NCBI GenBank assembly: GCA_039619475.1
Contig: CM077116.1
Location: 31,197,183 to 31,261,182 of the forward strand
DNA length: 64,000 nucleotides
Direction of reading: 5' to 3'
From: Icerya purchasi
Lineage: Eukaryota > Arthropoda > Insecta > Hemiptera > Monophlebidae
The position numbers and the translations under genes were made by a program. This document shows positions 11,801 to 25,217 of this stretch, piece after piece (the first letter of the stretch is position 1; each line of letters starts with the position of its first letter). The notes under the pieces were generated by a model that did no database searches, was not told where the DNA came from, and saw only the letters and a list, made by a program, of their open reading frames with translations.

Positions 11801-13700
11801 GCACAACTATTTACAAAAAAAAAAAGCACAACCCTTTATAAAATAACAGTATAAACATAATTTCTTATTAACTTCGAGTAACATTTACAGGGTAATTGTA
11901 ATATATAAGAAAACAGTAAAAAAGCCCTGAATATCATAATTTAAAAAAAATAAAAATAAAATAAAAATGAAATAAGAATTTTATGAAATGTTTAAATGTT
12001 TGCTCCATTTATACACAGAAAAGAGACAAAGAAGCACGAAATTATTTACAGTGTAATAAAATTATAAACCAACCCGTGCTAAATTGTACATAAAGACCAT
12101 TATATAATATTTGCACGCTATTGGGAATAATTTTTCAGTCTCGATCCAATAAAGACAAAAATTTCGATTATTAAAGTTACTTTATGATAATTTAGACACC
12201 GTTTAACATAATTAGTTTAAATAACTGACATTAGATATAATAATTTTCAACAATTTATAATGATGTTTTAAGTAAGGTTAGTCTTCGTCAGTAACGACTT
12301 TTTCATCAATAAACAGACGACTCAAGGAGTTACTTCAACAACGAGCGGACAGTAGTGCACTAGCCTATATTTTATAAAATTTCTAAATGTCTTCATGCAA
12401 TCACTTTGCAGTGAAATGTTGAAAAAATTTTTTTAGCAATGTAATTTTTAATTTTCATTCAAAAAAATTATTTTTTATGAATTTTTTAGCAATAAAAAAT
12501 ATTTAAATTTATTTAAACGCAAAATTATGAAAAAAGTTACTTTTTAATTTTTTTCATATTGTTCCACCACTTTAAAAATTTCGAAAAAATTCCTGAGTGT
12601 AGAGGAGTATAAAAGACATTTAAACTGGGTTACGTAATCCGAAAATACTACCGCCAATTTTATACGTCCGAAATATATTACAATAACCATTTCGTTTAAT
12701 TAAAATCAGGGAAACAATACGTCAATAATTTTTAATTCACATGCCCTTGAATAATTTTACGGTATATAAATGTTTGATGTAAACCAATATATATATATAT
12801 ATATATATATCCGGAAAAATCATTAGGCCTTTACAGATTTACTATCGAAAAAAAAAAAAAAAGGAAAAAGGACATATCATTTAACTGCGGAAAAAATTAT
12901 AGATCAAGTTCGAATTGGATTGCATTCGAAGTTTATTTTATCCTTACCTGAATTGGTCAACCCGCTTAGGCTGCGCATTGTACATCGGAAAATTTCAAGA
13001 AAACTTCGCTCTCAAAGAAAAATTAATTAATATTTGCCTTTTTTTAGCTTTTAAACATTAATATCCGGAAATGTTTTCGCTAATTATTGAAATGACAAGT
13101 ATTAGCTCAATTTTAAATCTGCAAATGAAACAAAAATCTCATGTTTCGATCCATAAAATTCTTCAACCCTCGTCAAGTATTAGCCAACGTGTGTTAAAGG
13201 AACTACAAAATTCATTTGCAATAGTGTATTTCACTTTTACTTCTGAATATTAAACCAACTTATGTGAACACATTTCACAACAGCATGTAACCGAAAAATT
13301 ACGTAAAGTCATTTTTGTATGCTTTTAATAATATTTGAAGGACGCTGCCTAAACATTCGTTCAATCATTTCTCGGCATTTTATATTTATGCATCTCCAAA
13401 TAAAACTTTTTCTAGAATTTAACAAGACTTTACTTCAAAGGAAGAAGTAGGTTATATAGTTAATCGCGTATGTTTTATGATTGTTGGTTCGGATAAAATT
13501 GTACCCCCACGTGCACCGATTTTAATGACTCCTTTTTATGCATTGGAATTTAGTCAGCGGTAGTACAATGTGCAACTAATAAAAATTGATGAACAAAAAT
13601 TGAATATTCAACAAAAAACGTGAAAAAATGTGGACCTTTTAGAAAACTTTTTTTGTATACTAATATAATAACAGAAAACGACTAAAATATCAGTTCACCA
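8832..13700. other. AT-rich non-coding stretch with simple repeats
   Basis: No gene recognised. It holds an (ATGCG)n pentamer run at about 10358-10388, a poly-T run at 11698-11724 and an (AT)n run at 12787-12810. The stretch 9920-10130 is somewhat richer in C and G. On its minus strand it has two good donor-like words (CGGTAAGTG near 9960 and CAGGTAAAA near 9985), but no coding frame backs them up. Confidence 0.5.
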
Positions 13701-14152
13701 TAGAAACTGAAGTTTGGAAGTATCATCAACGTTGCTTATAATAGTTGCAAGTATTATTTACCGTGAAATCATTTAGAGGCACGGGGATTAAAAATTATTT
13801 ACATACTATTTTCTGATTTAAATTAAACATAATGGTCTAACACGATCTTACGAATATATTGTAACACGCGTATATTATTAAATTTGTTCGGAATGATTGA
13901 AACAGCAATTAAACGTTCATTAAATTGCTCCCAGATATTGTAATTTTTTGTCCGACTAAAAATCACAATTTCGAATGAACAAAATCATCAGACTCAGTCC
14001 ACATGCGTACAAATTATGCCCGAACAAACAGAAATAAAACAGCGACCAACGTACAACCTATTTCTTTCTTCGAACAAGTAATAAATTTTATTGCGAGTAT
14101 AAGAGAGCGTGCCGATAGATAGCGCTTTACGGTAACGTCCGTTCAATTATGT

Positions 14153-15910
14153 ATATTATGAAATATTATACACCTTGGAAATTATTCAAGAGCACGAGAA
14201 TTAAATATTTAGTTTTCTGATTTAAATTAGATAAAATAGTCCAACTCGATCTTATGAATATATTGTAATTTACGCGATTTTAATTAAACAAATGGTTTAA
14301 ACATGATTTTAACAACATGTAATATATTTCAGTCATATGTTTATAAATTATACAATTTTCTCTTATACATTATATGATAATGCGTAAGAAAATGAATTCA
14401 ATAAATTCGTGTAAAATCGAATACCTTTTATTTTTGTTTAAAACTGTACTTTTATTCTATTTTTAAATCAAAATATTGATTTTACGAAATTTTTTAGCAT
14501 CTTCTGACCGATAGAATGTAAATCGAAGCAAATTTGGTAATTTACGCATGAAACATGCTGAACTAAACTGGTTTATTTTCATTTAAATGAAATACTGCAA
14601 AATTTATCAAAAATTTTATATGAAAATGCAGGAAAAATTATTGGGATGTAAACAGTAAAAAATCAAATCACAAATAATACAATATCACCTTAGGGTGTAT
14701 ATTTCTGAAATATAATTCATATGAGTTAATTTGTCGTTATTCCCACTTTCCTTTATCCTATTTTTAAATTTTTAAGTCAAAATTAAAAATTTTAATGCAT
14801 TTCCTCTAGACATCGGTCTTTCCGATTATATAAGTTACCCGAAATTTTTAAAATCCAATATTTATTGTTTTAAAAATAGAATAAAATCTCGGTTTTAAAT
14901 AAAAATAACAATATTAGATTTTACGAATTTCGATTTATTTAACAATATACTTGTATTCGTAAGATCATGTTAGGGTTTATTTAAAATCAAGAAAACGGTT
15001 TGTAAATTTAACACATTTGCCTTTATGATATTTCATACACCTTGGAAATTATTCAAGAGCACGGGGATTAAATATTATTTAGTCTTCTGATTTAAATTAG
15101 ACAAAATTGTTTAACTCGATCTTATGAATATATTGCAATTTTGCAGGCATATATTATAAAATTTGTTAAAACTAAAGAACATAAGTTATGCAATTTTTTT
15201 CTTTTACATTATATAATATCGCGTAAGAAAATGAATTTAATAAATTCGTGTAAAATCGAATACCTTTTATTTATATTTAAAACTATATTTTATTCTATTT
15301 TTAAATCAAAATAAATAGGTATTACAAATTTCTTTAGTATCTTCCCTGACCGATAGAATGTAAATCGGAACAAATTTGGTAATTTACATATGAAACATCA
15401 TGCTCGACTAAACTGGTTCATTTTCATTTAAATAAAATTACTGCAAAATTTATTATAAAAATTTACAAAAAAATTAAAAATTATTGGGCTCTACAAACTG
15501 AGAAAAATGCACTAAAAGTAAATTATTCAGTAATGGAGTAAAAAGTAAAAATAATATGTCATCTTAGGGTATATATATTTCTGAAATATAATTCTTATGA
15601 ATTTCTTGGAGTCGGAATTGAAAGTTTTCCACATTCCTTCATAATAAAAATAGCGTACAATGCAGCCGGAGTGTGCTGTGTACCTTGTAAAGATAATATA
15701 TAATTTTCATACTTCGAATGCGTTTAAATTCGTGATTATTTGTCGTTTCCACTTTCCTTTTTTTTCTCTTTTCGATGGTTAATTGATTCTATTTTTAAAT
15801 CAAAATAAAAAATATTAAATTTTACGAGTTCTATTAATGTATGTTCTCTGGACATTGGTCAGAAAACATACAGTAGAAAAATTCGTAAAATCTAATATTA
15901 ATTTGATTTT
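14153..15910. repeat. Decayed tandem duplication, unit about 870 bp
   Basis: Two long similar units follow each other. The word CACCTTGGAAATTATTCAAG is at 14171 and again at 15039, 868 bp apart. Similar sequence then follows in the same order in both, including ATGCGTAAGAAAATGAA and the later CATTTCCTC/CATTGGTC part. A fragment of a third copy can be seen at about 13760-13880. All copies are non-coding and carry many small indels, so the duplication is old. Confidence 0.8.
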
Positions 15911-17200
15911 AAAACTAAAATAAATTTTTTTCTTGGTATTTTTCGATTACACAAATTAACCGAAATTTGTAAAATCAATATTTTCATTTAAAAATAAAGC
16001 AATCGGAAAACACTAAGAAGAAACCAAAAATCAAGAAATATTACAATACATCTGAATATAATACTTCATAAGAACGAATACATATATATACAGATAAACT
16101 GTGGAAAAATCATCTACCCACGAAAAGAAATATAAAAGGAAAAAAAAACATTTAAATGTGGAAACGTGACGAATTTTTTCCGAATTCGAAGTATAACAAT
16201 TTTATTTAGGTATAAACAAAATATGAATTTTTCACTACAAAATATCAAAATTTTCAAAAAAAATTTAAGCTCGTGCATTAATAAACATTTTTAACGTCCA
16301 GAGATATAGAATTATCTAATATCTATTATGTAAAGTTGTAAGAAAAAAAAAATCGTACAGACCGTTTTATAGTAATTAAGAGTTAATTTCGACGTATTTT
16401 TTTCGTCAAATCATGAGAAAATTATAAGACCCTCAAAATTTTAAAATTAAAGGCCCCATATTTTAAAAAATATAAAAATCAAGTTTTAAGAAAAAAATGT
16501 AAAAAATTCCGCGGTCAGTGCTATATCGATTTTCCTTTTAACTCGCATAATAAGGTTTCAAGAATACAGGAAAATACAAAATTCAAAAAATGTTAATATT
16601 TAGGAACCAAAATTTGGATAAATACACACTTAAGGTGGAAAGACTGGAAAGTAAAAAGAGTCCACTGCTCTTTCCATGGTAAGCTAGATGGTCACTTTTT
16701 TTTAAATTATGTATTTCAATCGCTGAGAATATAGGAAAAATACGAGATCCCAAAAATGTTTAAATTAAAGGCCCCAAATTTTGAAAAATAATTTAAGCAT
16801 ATAAATTCTGAAATGATTGAGTGACTTAATATATTGTGGCTCAGATTCTAATAAAAAAAAAACAAATTTCATTATTGCATTTAAGAAAATAAATATTGAT
16901 AATGTCGTATTTTAGAAAGAATTAAAACCAACATATTCCTCTGACATTACCCTGTTAGCGGTTTCAGATATTTTAATCTAAACTTCACTTTTTCGATTGA
17001 CGTATTCAAAATATATGTGAAAGCTGCAGTCTTTATGAAAATTTACAAAGTAAAATAATTTGAAGTCCGAAGGAATTACGCTTGTGCATTAATAGACAGT
17101 TTTAACGTCCGTAGACATAGAATTATCTAACATACTCTTATGAATACAGCGTAATATATTAAATTTGAAAATGGCAGAAAATCATTTTCATACGAGTACA
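15911..17200. other. AT-rich non-coding sequence with weak internal duplications
   Basis: No gene recognised. About 57 bp near 16272-16330 (GTGCATTAATAAACA, then AACGTCC and AGAATTATCTAA) recurs in diverged form near 17082-17140. A second pair, AAATTAAAGGCCCC, occurs near 16443 and 16762. These suggest old duplications. Confidence 0.5.
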
Positions 17201-17583
17201 TTATATTGAAGTACCTCCTTTTAATTAAAACATATAGAACAGGTCGATAATATAGCGAGTGTTATAAAGGGATAATTAGCCGAATCAAAAAAGAACAAAA
17301 ACATCGCAATCGAATTATCGGGGTGAAAAAAACGTAATTTACCTGTCGTATCATCTTGATCATTGAAGTATCTGTATAACGTAAACGATCCACACGAGCA
17401 TAACACGTATCGGTTGAAGCGGTAATTATAAGAAAAGTCTTAAAACAATCGGCAATCGAATAAAATAATCCCACTTAAATATTCAATTTAAGAAACCTGA
17501 ATCCTAAACAGAACGAAGTTATGTAAAATCGCAAAAACAAATTAAAATTATCAATCAAGGGGAAAAAAGGTAAAGAGACTTAC

Positions 17584-17990
17584 CTGGCACGGCAGACGAC
17601 GGAGGACTCGCATCGACACATCTTGAGAATATAGACTCGAACGTAGCACGCATCAGCTGTTCAACGGTTCGAGTTAGAAAACGGAATGGAGCGATGAAAA
17701 TTTTCGATCACGAAGTTAACGTGACGAACAATGCTTTTCGAGGGGTCGCATTCGGTAGTCGCGGGCTTTCCGATTACGCAGCGCTTTCGAGCGCTATATC
17801 GGATGATCGGGCGTTGCCTGCCCATTTTTCTAACCAATAAGAAGGCTCGAAAGGCAGGTAGCGACGACGGCACGCGTAACGAAAAAAGATCGACCTTTTT
17901 CGAACGCAGTACTTGGTTTTACCAATCACCGATGCCGTCTAACCGTTGCCTCTTTTTCCTATTCTCTGCTATAAGGCAATAAAAAAGAAT
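17584..17990 (-). promoter_or_regulatory. Candidate CpG-rich promoter and first exon of a minus-strand gene
   Basis: This about 400-bp patch is far richer in C, G and CpG than its surroundings. Read on the minus strand it ends in CCAG followed by GTAAGT, a consensus 5' splice site with the exon end at 17584. Two inverted CCAAT boxes (ATTGG) lie upstream near 17835 and 17925. Short frames exist in it, such as the minus-strand 17661-17873, but none is recognised; an ATG close to the donor (about 17621) opens only a dozen codons. The likely reading is a promoter plus a mainly untranslated first exon whose gene lies to the left. No downstream exon was found. Confidence 0.4.
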
Positions 17991-18060
17991 CGGACAACTC
18001 CCCCTTTCGTTTTCGTCCATCAATTCCTCCGACACAAAAGCGTGTTTAAATTACGGTAAC

Positions 18061-21000
18061 ATTTCGTATTTTTCCGTAGAAAATAAGAAAAAAAAGGCGT
18101 AACACATCATTTTATCGTTTTTTTTTTTTTGGAATAGAATTTTCTCTTTATTGCCGACGAATGTTTAATATGACTCATACAACCTTTTATTTTCATTTTA
18201 TTTTATATTTTACCGTACTTGAAAGATGATAGAAATCAATAAACGAACAAACATTTTTCTTTCTTCTCTAACGATGCTGCTGCCCATGAAGAATTAAAAT
18301 AGTTTTTATTTAAAAATTTAGAAACGGGCAATGGAATACTTAGAAAAAGCACAGTTCCTCTGAGGCACACTTTGACATTCGGTTGATTCATTTTCCGGCT
18401 AAATCACGACGTTACCAACTGAAATAAATTATACCCGGATCATGAAGCTTAGACGGATGATCTGCAGTATTTTAATTTTAAATAAAATTTATTATTTTCT
18501 AAGCATATTTCGTTATACCGTATGTATGAATAATGCTGTTAATAAAAATTTCACAGTTGCGAATTATTATCATACGTCTAAGTTACAACTGAATCTTCTA
18601 CTCAATGACCGTAATTCGGTTTCTTCTTTTCTACTATGTTGAAGTGATGTTAATGTAACATCGGAAGTATGTATGTTTTCGTGTTTTTTTTTAACTGGCT
18701 TCACTTTTTGGCCAACTTTAAATTTTCTAATTTAGCAAAAATACGTAGTCCTTAATGAATGCATTTAAAATGTATAAAAGATGTAATTTTCGTTAATAAT
18801 CCGTCACAAAAGAATCGAAAAGGTTAGAACTGTTTACTGATAGTACGTGCACTTTTCAAATATACACTGCTGCAGATGAATTCGATAAAACGGTTTCTTC
18901 GTAGTAATTGAATATTTTAATGACGGTTTGAATTAATATCAAAATAAAACCGCTTTACATATACTTTAATTAATTTTTAAAATCCGACGTTTGTAAAATT
19001 CACTGCTTAGATATTACTTGGAATAAAATGTTAACGGCTCTCAGAAATATTTGTAAAAATATTATTACAAGAACGAAGCGGGGAATTTTTGTTTATTCAT
19101 TATTTTCTTCTATTTAACCGAAAATAGTAGTAAACAGTTGCGAGTAAATACGTGAACTGGTAGTGCCGCTAACAAGCGATCTGCAAAGAGTTATGCTAAA
19201 ACTCTATTTTTTACAATAAGCTTAAATACTATAAATAAAATGAAATCTCCGCAACGTGAAAGATGGTGCATGGCGTGTGAAAAGAAAAAGCTTACTAGCT
19301 ATTAATTCTTCAAAAATATAGTCTCCTATGATTCTCAAACTTGTTGCAACTAAACAACAGCTGATTAATGTACTCGTTATTTACGAAATCGTTGTGAACG
19401 TGATCATTTTTATACGCAGCGTCAAAAATTAATCGATAATAGCGGTTTTTGTATACACACCTGGGAAGAGGTTTTTAAAATTGATTATTAAAGTAATTGA
19501 AAAAAAAAAAAAAGAGGAGGGGCTATGGATAAGAACGGATGGCAGAACAAAGAAAAGAAAATATTTGCATCGCCTTTTTTAATATGTTTTGCCACGATAT
19601 TCAGGAATATTTAACAGGAATACACTAGTTGCGTTCGTAGTTGTATTCGCAGTTGCGCGAATTTATTTATAATAAAATCGCGTACTCGCAATAAAAATTT
19701 CCCCGCCGTTTTCTTGACTTTTCCGGTTTTTCGGAGATCGGTCGCCCTGTGAAATACTCCCTTGACCCTCATTTGTCATCTACTTTAGTAAATATCAGAG
19801 CTCACGTGATTATTTTGATTATGGTTATTAAATTTCGTAACCTATTGATCTGAAAACTGTTTAAATGGCAGACGAAAACGGAGAAAATGGTACGAATTTT
19901 CAGCGGATCGCAATGAACACACTGTGAATGGAAAGAAAACCATTTCAAATGTTAAGTCTGTTTACAATTTTAACGGGACTCTTTTTGATCTGAACTGGAA
20001 ACCGCATACAATTAGTTTACATTTCGGGATACAGGCACAGCGTACAAATGTACATCATAAAAGCTTAAGATAGATGCCGGGTAAAAATGAAATTTGCGAA
20101 TAAATGTCAAATAAAAAATTGTAGCCACGAGTGACGAGTTAATAATATCTATTATTATTCGAATAATGGTCATTGGTATGTAATAAAAATAAAGTCTCGC
20201 GGCGCTTATATTCATTTTAAATTACTAATCACACGACAATTTACTTTGTTACACTTATGCGATATAAAATGGAAGGAAACGGGGAAACGATGACAAAGAT
20301 AACAGAAAAAAGAATTACTAACTGGCTAGAATTGAATCAGGCTTTAGGTTGTCCAAATTTGCAATGGCACACGATCGCAACGATTTTTCGTTTTTTTTTA
20401 TTTTTTTTTTTTATAAAATATCATAAACAAATAAGGTAAAATAAATTTTAATAAACAAACCTACAGTCGTTATGGACGCGGTATATTTCGTGTTTTTATC
20501 TAATGTACGTAAGTGTTGGTTTAAATATTACTATTTCAGTTAAATAGTACGGCTCCCAATTTGCCGGACCAGCACGATGGATTAGGCCAATTTAGATACC
20601 ACCAGCGAGTTGCCTACATTCAGTAGTGAAGCGAAGTTGACATATGTGATTACAGATTATATAACCCAGCGCGTTAACGACGATATGTGGCAATTTTTGT
20701 TTTTCATTGATTTTTATAATTTTAATGCAATTGCTGGGGATCAGCTGAATTTTAACTTTGAAGCTATTAGACACACACGTGTGAACAAATTATACGAGTG
20801 GCGCCAGACAGTTAAAATAACTAATTGCACGTATCACACCGTAACAAAAAAAATCGAAAAAATCGGTAGCGCGATCGTATCACATTGTAAATTCAGGCAA
20901 AATTTAATTCTAGCATGACGATGTGTTGCGAAAAGTAAGCTAGAATTGACTCTACTCCGTAAACAGGAAGACCAGCGAAACTTTCTATATTAGAGAGGCG

Positions 21001-21760
21001 ATTCATGATAGATACGAGAATCGGGAAAAAAGTTTCACCGTAAAACTATTCATAAAATGTTGAAAGAGAACGAGTATAATTGAAGAACTCTATAAGAAAT
21101 AAACCTTGAGACATTTCTAAAGGAAGTAAAGTATAAACGCTTAGAATCTATAAAAAAAAAATTGTACGCTAATACATTATACGTTATCTTTACCGATGAT
21201 GATCTAGCTGCACATTGTCGGAAGCGATAGCAAACGAAGACACGTTTGGCGCAGACCTTGTACAGAATAATTCTTAGAATCAAAGAAATTTTGCGACAAC
21301 TAGAGGAAGCGTGTTGCGTCTTTTTCGAAGAGTGGTTAAATTAGGTATATCGAAGTTGTTTAAATTTTAGGAGGATAATGATCCGTAGTTCAGAAGACGT
21401 TTACTTTGAAACTGTGCAAAAGCGTTAGAATCGGGACAATCACTTGACATGGTGGTCACTCGAATATAATTTTTAAATTCTCAGTTTATTCCCGGGTTTC
21501 CCGATCCACTGATTACTAGAATTATACAAAAAGAAGAGTGGATTTTTTTTTGTTGCTATTAGTAATATTCAATCGTCGGAACATCGTATTTTATACGAAT
21601 AAAACAGAGAACTTCGTAATTTACTCTTGAGTGTATGAAGTACATTAAAAATTTTCGCTTCGAATGATTTTTTCTTATTAAAAATATCGCTGTTTTTGGC
21701 TATTTTTACTTTTTTCTCGTTTTTACAACAAAATTCCCGGCTTATTCCCGGTTAGGTGAC
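18061..21760. other. Mostly non-coding; two weak exon candidates
   Basis: AT-rich sequence with poly-A and poly-T runs (for example 19500-19513). No gene recognised. Short gene-like pieces at 19865-19891 and 20540-20622 are discussed in the findings. The 102-codon plus-strand frame at 20610-20918 is not recognised and has no supporting context. Confidence 0.4.
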
Positions 21761-21940
21761 CAACTAATTTTTATCTGAAATCGGAGTTTCGTGAATTTTT
21801 TTTATCCAAGTAATCCTAAAAGTTCTCAATCGGGTTACAATCAAACACCCTGTTTTTGATTATAGCCCGATTGAGAACTTTTAGGATTACTCGGATAAAA
21901 AAAAATTCACGAAACTCCGATTTCAGACAACAATTAGTTG
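21761..21940. repeat. 180-bp near-perfect palindrome (foldback MITE-like)
   Basis: The sequence from CAACTAATT at 21761 is repeated in reverse complement up to AATTAGTTG at 21940. The arms are about 85 bp each and differ at only a few positions, around a short centre near CACCCTG. RNA or single strands would form a long hairpin. I see no target duplication at the edges, so origin as a MITE or as a local inverted duplication cannot be told apart. Confidence 0.9.
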
Positions 21941-23593
21941 AAAGAACGTTTTACGGAAGAAAATTTCGCCGGAGACTGCTTCAATAACTTGGTAGTTCCG
22001 TCGATGATGCCTAATCGCTTGGAGCCGTTATCGAGGCTAAAACATTCGAAATATTAATGCATTTCAATTTGGCTCTTTGACTAGCGTGAATTTTATGATT
22101 TCCGAATGATATTTTTGATGCCCGTTTTTTTGTCAAGGTGACATTTTATCAAGGTCTTCCACGAGGTTCCTTTATTTTAATTCTATTCTTTTTAATAATT
22201 TATATTAATACGGAAGAGGGACCGTTATATAATTTTAATATTACCCTGAAAATAACAATTTATTTCTTATTCGCAAAATGTATCCGTCTTCTTTTCGTAA
22301 ATCATTTCGGAATGAATAAAATTAGTCTGCGAACGGCGGTGGGCCCGCATAAACTCTTAAAAGCGATATTTTATAAAATACACTCTTTTACATGGACATC
22401 TCCAGAAATCATTTTCTCCAACGGGGCGCAATAAAATTACAGGCAAACGTGCGATAGTAGAAAGGAATGAAAAAAGAAAAGTGCAATAGCGGCGAAAATT
22501 GTATGTCGGAATTAAAAAAAAAAACGACGAACAAGATTGCTACGCCGAGTCAAGATAGAAGATGCAACATAAGCTAAAATTAAAAAGGGTCGTCCATAGA
22601 ATCGCCTAGTCTTCTTACAATAACGTTTCCTTTGTATTTATCCGGGCTCGGAATGGAATGTTGAGGAATTCTTACTCAATGAAATTTTTCATCACTGCAC
22701 TATAATACACCATTGCTACACTACAGCATGCAACTTAACTACGCATTCGGAGACGTTTAAAGTAACGTACTCGCAAAATATTAACAGTCGCATCAATTTT
22801 TGAAATAATTCACCGAATTAGGTAAAATTACGAAAAATGAAACTAAAACATTACCGTCACATCTAGGTAGGCAGCGACAAGTCAGTTAATCTGGTCGCTG
22901 CTCCTACTGAAGGTTTAATTAAATTTTCCGACACTATTAGGCTCAGGAGGACCCCCCTCCTGAAAAAAAAAAAACCTATTGGGCGATATAAAAGAAAAAG
23001 TAGAACTAATATTAACTGGTAAAATGTAATAATGTAGTTTTAGTTGTTGAGAAATGTATTTAACAAAAATTTTTCCGTACAGTAGTAACCTATATATTTT
23101 ACTTTAAACAGGAACAAATTTTTGTATACAAGAATCTGATTATTCTAGAGATCTGGAGTTTTAACAATTTCAGAGCGGTTTTAGTTGACTTACAAGAACA
23201 ATAACATTTTTATTACTACTATTATTTTTTTTTTCTAAAGAAAATTTTTAAAAATTAACGTAATAAGGCAGAGACTTCAGGTTGCCCCTGGTGCTCTGTG
23301 CATTTTTTGGATATCACAAAAAAGTATCTGTATATAAACCAGCTTGTACACATCATACCTAACAGCTTGTGATTTCGGATATCGATCATGATGTGGTAAA
23401 CTGTATATATTGTAAATATCTGATTCGAATGAAAAAAAGTCCAGCATTAAACGAGAACACACTGATGAGGCTTGATCGATAATATTCAAGAACTTTTTTT
23501 GCATAGACGTCATTTGCATTCTTTCTTCTCTTTAAAATTTAATAAAACACAAATATTAAGTTTCGAGCTCAAAATCGGAACAAATGGAAAAAA
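21941..23593. other. No recognisable gene
   Basis: AT-rich and non-coding. A 98-codon plus-strand frame at 22138-22434 and an 80-codon minus frame at 23277-23519 are not recognised and look like chance. A small C/G-rich hairpin (CAGGAGG...CCTCCTG) is at about 22945-22965. Confidence 0.45.
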
Positions 23594-23648
23594 TGGGGAA
23601 AAGCCTACGTCCGGCAGTGGACTGATACAGGTTGAAGAAGAAGAAGAA
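23594..23648 (+). mobile_element. 3' tail of an RTE-like LINE
   Basis: The word GCCTACGTCCGGCAGTGGAC followed by a short linker and then GAAGAAGAAGAA resembles the 3' end of insect RTE-like LINEs, which often end GCCTATGTCCAGCAGTGGAC and then a triplet repeat. Only about 55 bp of the element can be seen, so it is a heavily truncated insertion. Confidence 0.7.
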
Positions 23649-23703
23649 TCTTCTTTATTGACTATATAGAAAATAGTGTAATTTCGTTTTAAATATAATA
23701 TTG

Positions 23704-24801
23704 TCTATACTAATATTATAAAGAGGAAAGATTTGATTGTTTGTTTGATTGTTTGTTTGTTTGTTTACATTGAATAGGCTCCGAAACTACTGGACCGATT
23801 TGAAAAATTCTTTCACCGTTGGGAAGCTACACTATCTCCGGGTGACATAGGCTATATTATATTTTCAAAAAAATTAGCGATCCTTACTAAAACTCCAATA
23901 ATGTAACTCAAGGTGTAAAAAAATGGGCTAAACAATTCCTTACGTCGCGTGCGCTGCAAAAACTTTTTTTATAAAACATTAAAATATCAATGTTAATTAC
24001 TGTGGGGAAATGTAAATTCGGATAAAGATCGCCTTAGCATCGTTTACAAGCTCATCACTAATGGAAATAGTGTGTTAACGTAAGGAATGAAAATTTTCGA
24101 GCGTTACCGTTACCTTTTGTAAAAGGTATACAAAAATGCCCAAAAAATTAAGATCTCAACTTTCTAGAAATAGTTCCCAGGCGAGGGCATCAAAAATACG
24201 TCGTAATGGAGAATCTTCATCAGAAACTGAAAATCGTCTTGCAAGTCAGAGAGAATACGCGTCGCAATCGCGTGCCAGAGAGTCGAGTATCGAGCGTTCG
24301 CAGCGGCTTGCTGAACAAAATTTGAGAACCTCTCAAGTACGCGCGCGAGAGTCGAGTATCGAGCCTTCAAATATTAGAAATATACAAGCTCGCACTAGGG
24401 AATCGAGCTCTGAGCGTTCCCAACGCCTTCGAGATCAGAGAGAAACACAACAGACGTCAACGACTAGAGTTTGTAATCGAGTTTTAGCTCACAGTAACAG
24501 ATCGGCTTTCAGATACGATCCGCAGATTGATTATGCTCAACAGTCTTCCGTCCAAATCGGAACCATGAATGAGATCTGCTCCCAGTGTTCTGCCAAGAAA
24601 TGGGCCAATGAACCTAATGGTATGTGCTGTGCTTCTGGAAAAGTTAGTCTCCCCAATATTCACGTGCCGCCACGGTCAATAAAAAATCTTTACTGATACC
24701 CTTACACAGTCATGAACTGAATTCCGCGCGGGTGTAATTTAACAAATAAAGTAATTTTTTAGAATCATAATTCACGCGAGCAACGCCGCGGGCACAGCTA
24801 G
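23704..24801 (+). mobile_element. Helitron derivative, about 1.1 kb
   Basis: The left end reads TCTATACTAATATTATAAAG, followed by TTTGTTTG repeats and CTACTGGACCGATTTGAAAA, a 5' end common in insect Helitrons. The right end is GCCGCGGGCACAGCTAGT, with a GC-rich stem before the CTAG terminus at 24798-24801 and a T after it. It carries only the N-terminal part of the Helitron protein, so it is non-autonomous. The 5' flanking base is G instead of the usual A, so the left boundary could be off by a few bases. Confidence 0.85.
24136..24696 (+). pseudogene. Helitron Rep/helicase protein, N-terminal fragment
   Basis: An open frame of 186 codons. Residues 1-110 are rich in R, S, Q and E, with repeated ARESSIERSQRL-like units. 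Residues 148-170 hold a zinc-finger-like CxxC...CC pattern ending in GKVSLP (C148, C151, C164, C165), found near the N-terminus of insect Helitron proteins annotated as PIF1-like helicases. The frame ends soon after, at IKNLY. The Rep nuclease and helicase domains are missing, which fits an internal deletion that left both Helitron ends. There is no stop within the fragment, so it may be a fairly young copy. Confidence 0.8.
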
Positions 24802-25217
24802 TAGTGTATAAATTTATTGTTTATCAACATAAAACATTAACATCATAAAATTTTGAACATTAAAAATATTTCTTTATAAATGTTTTTTTTTAAATATATT
24901 TATTTATTGTCGCTCCCCTTTCTTTTTTTTTGTCTTTTCTTATTTCATCTGGGCTAAATCAATAATACCCTTCTAGCTATACAGTTACTGAGAATAGAAA
25001 TTGGATAATTGTTTACTGATTTTTAGTTATGAAACTAAACACTGTTCTACTGTGCCGAAAACTAGCAATATACTTAAACACACCAAACGGCTGACATACC
25101 GCCTTCAAGCCCATAGCTAAAGAAGGAAGTTACTAAATTTCTAAAATATTTTTTATAACAAAGTATAAATTAAATAAGATTTACACTACGCAAAATTTAA
25201 ATTTAATACAATCCAGA
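24802..25217. other. Non-coding AT-rich gap
   Basis: Nothing recognisable apart from A/T-rich runs. Confidence 0.5.
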
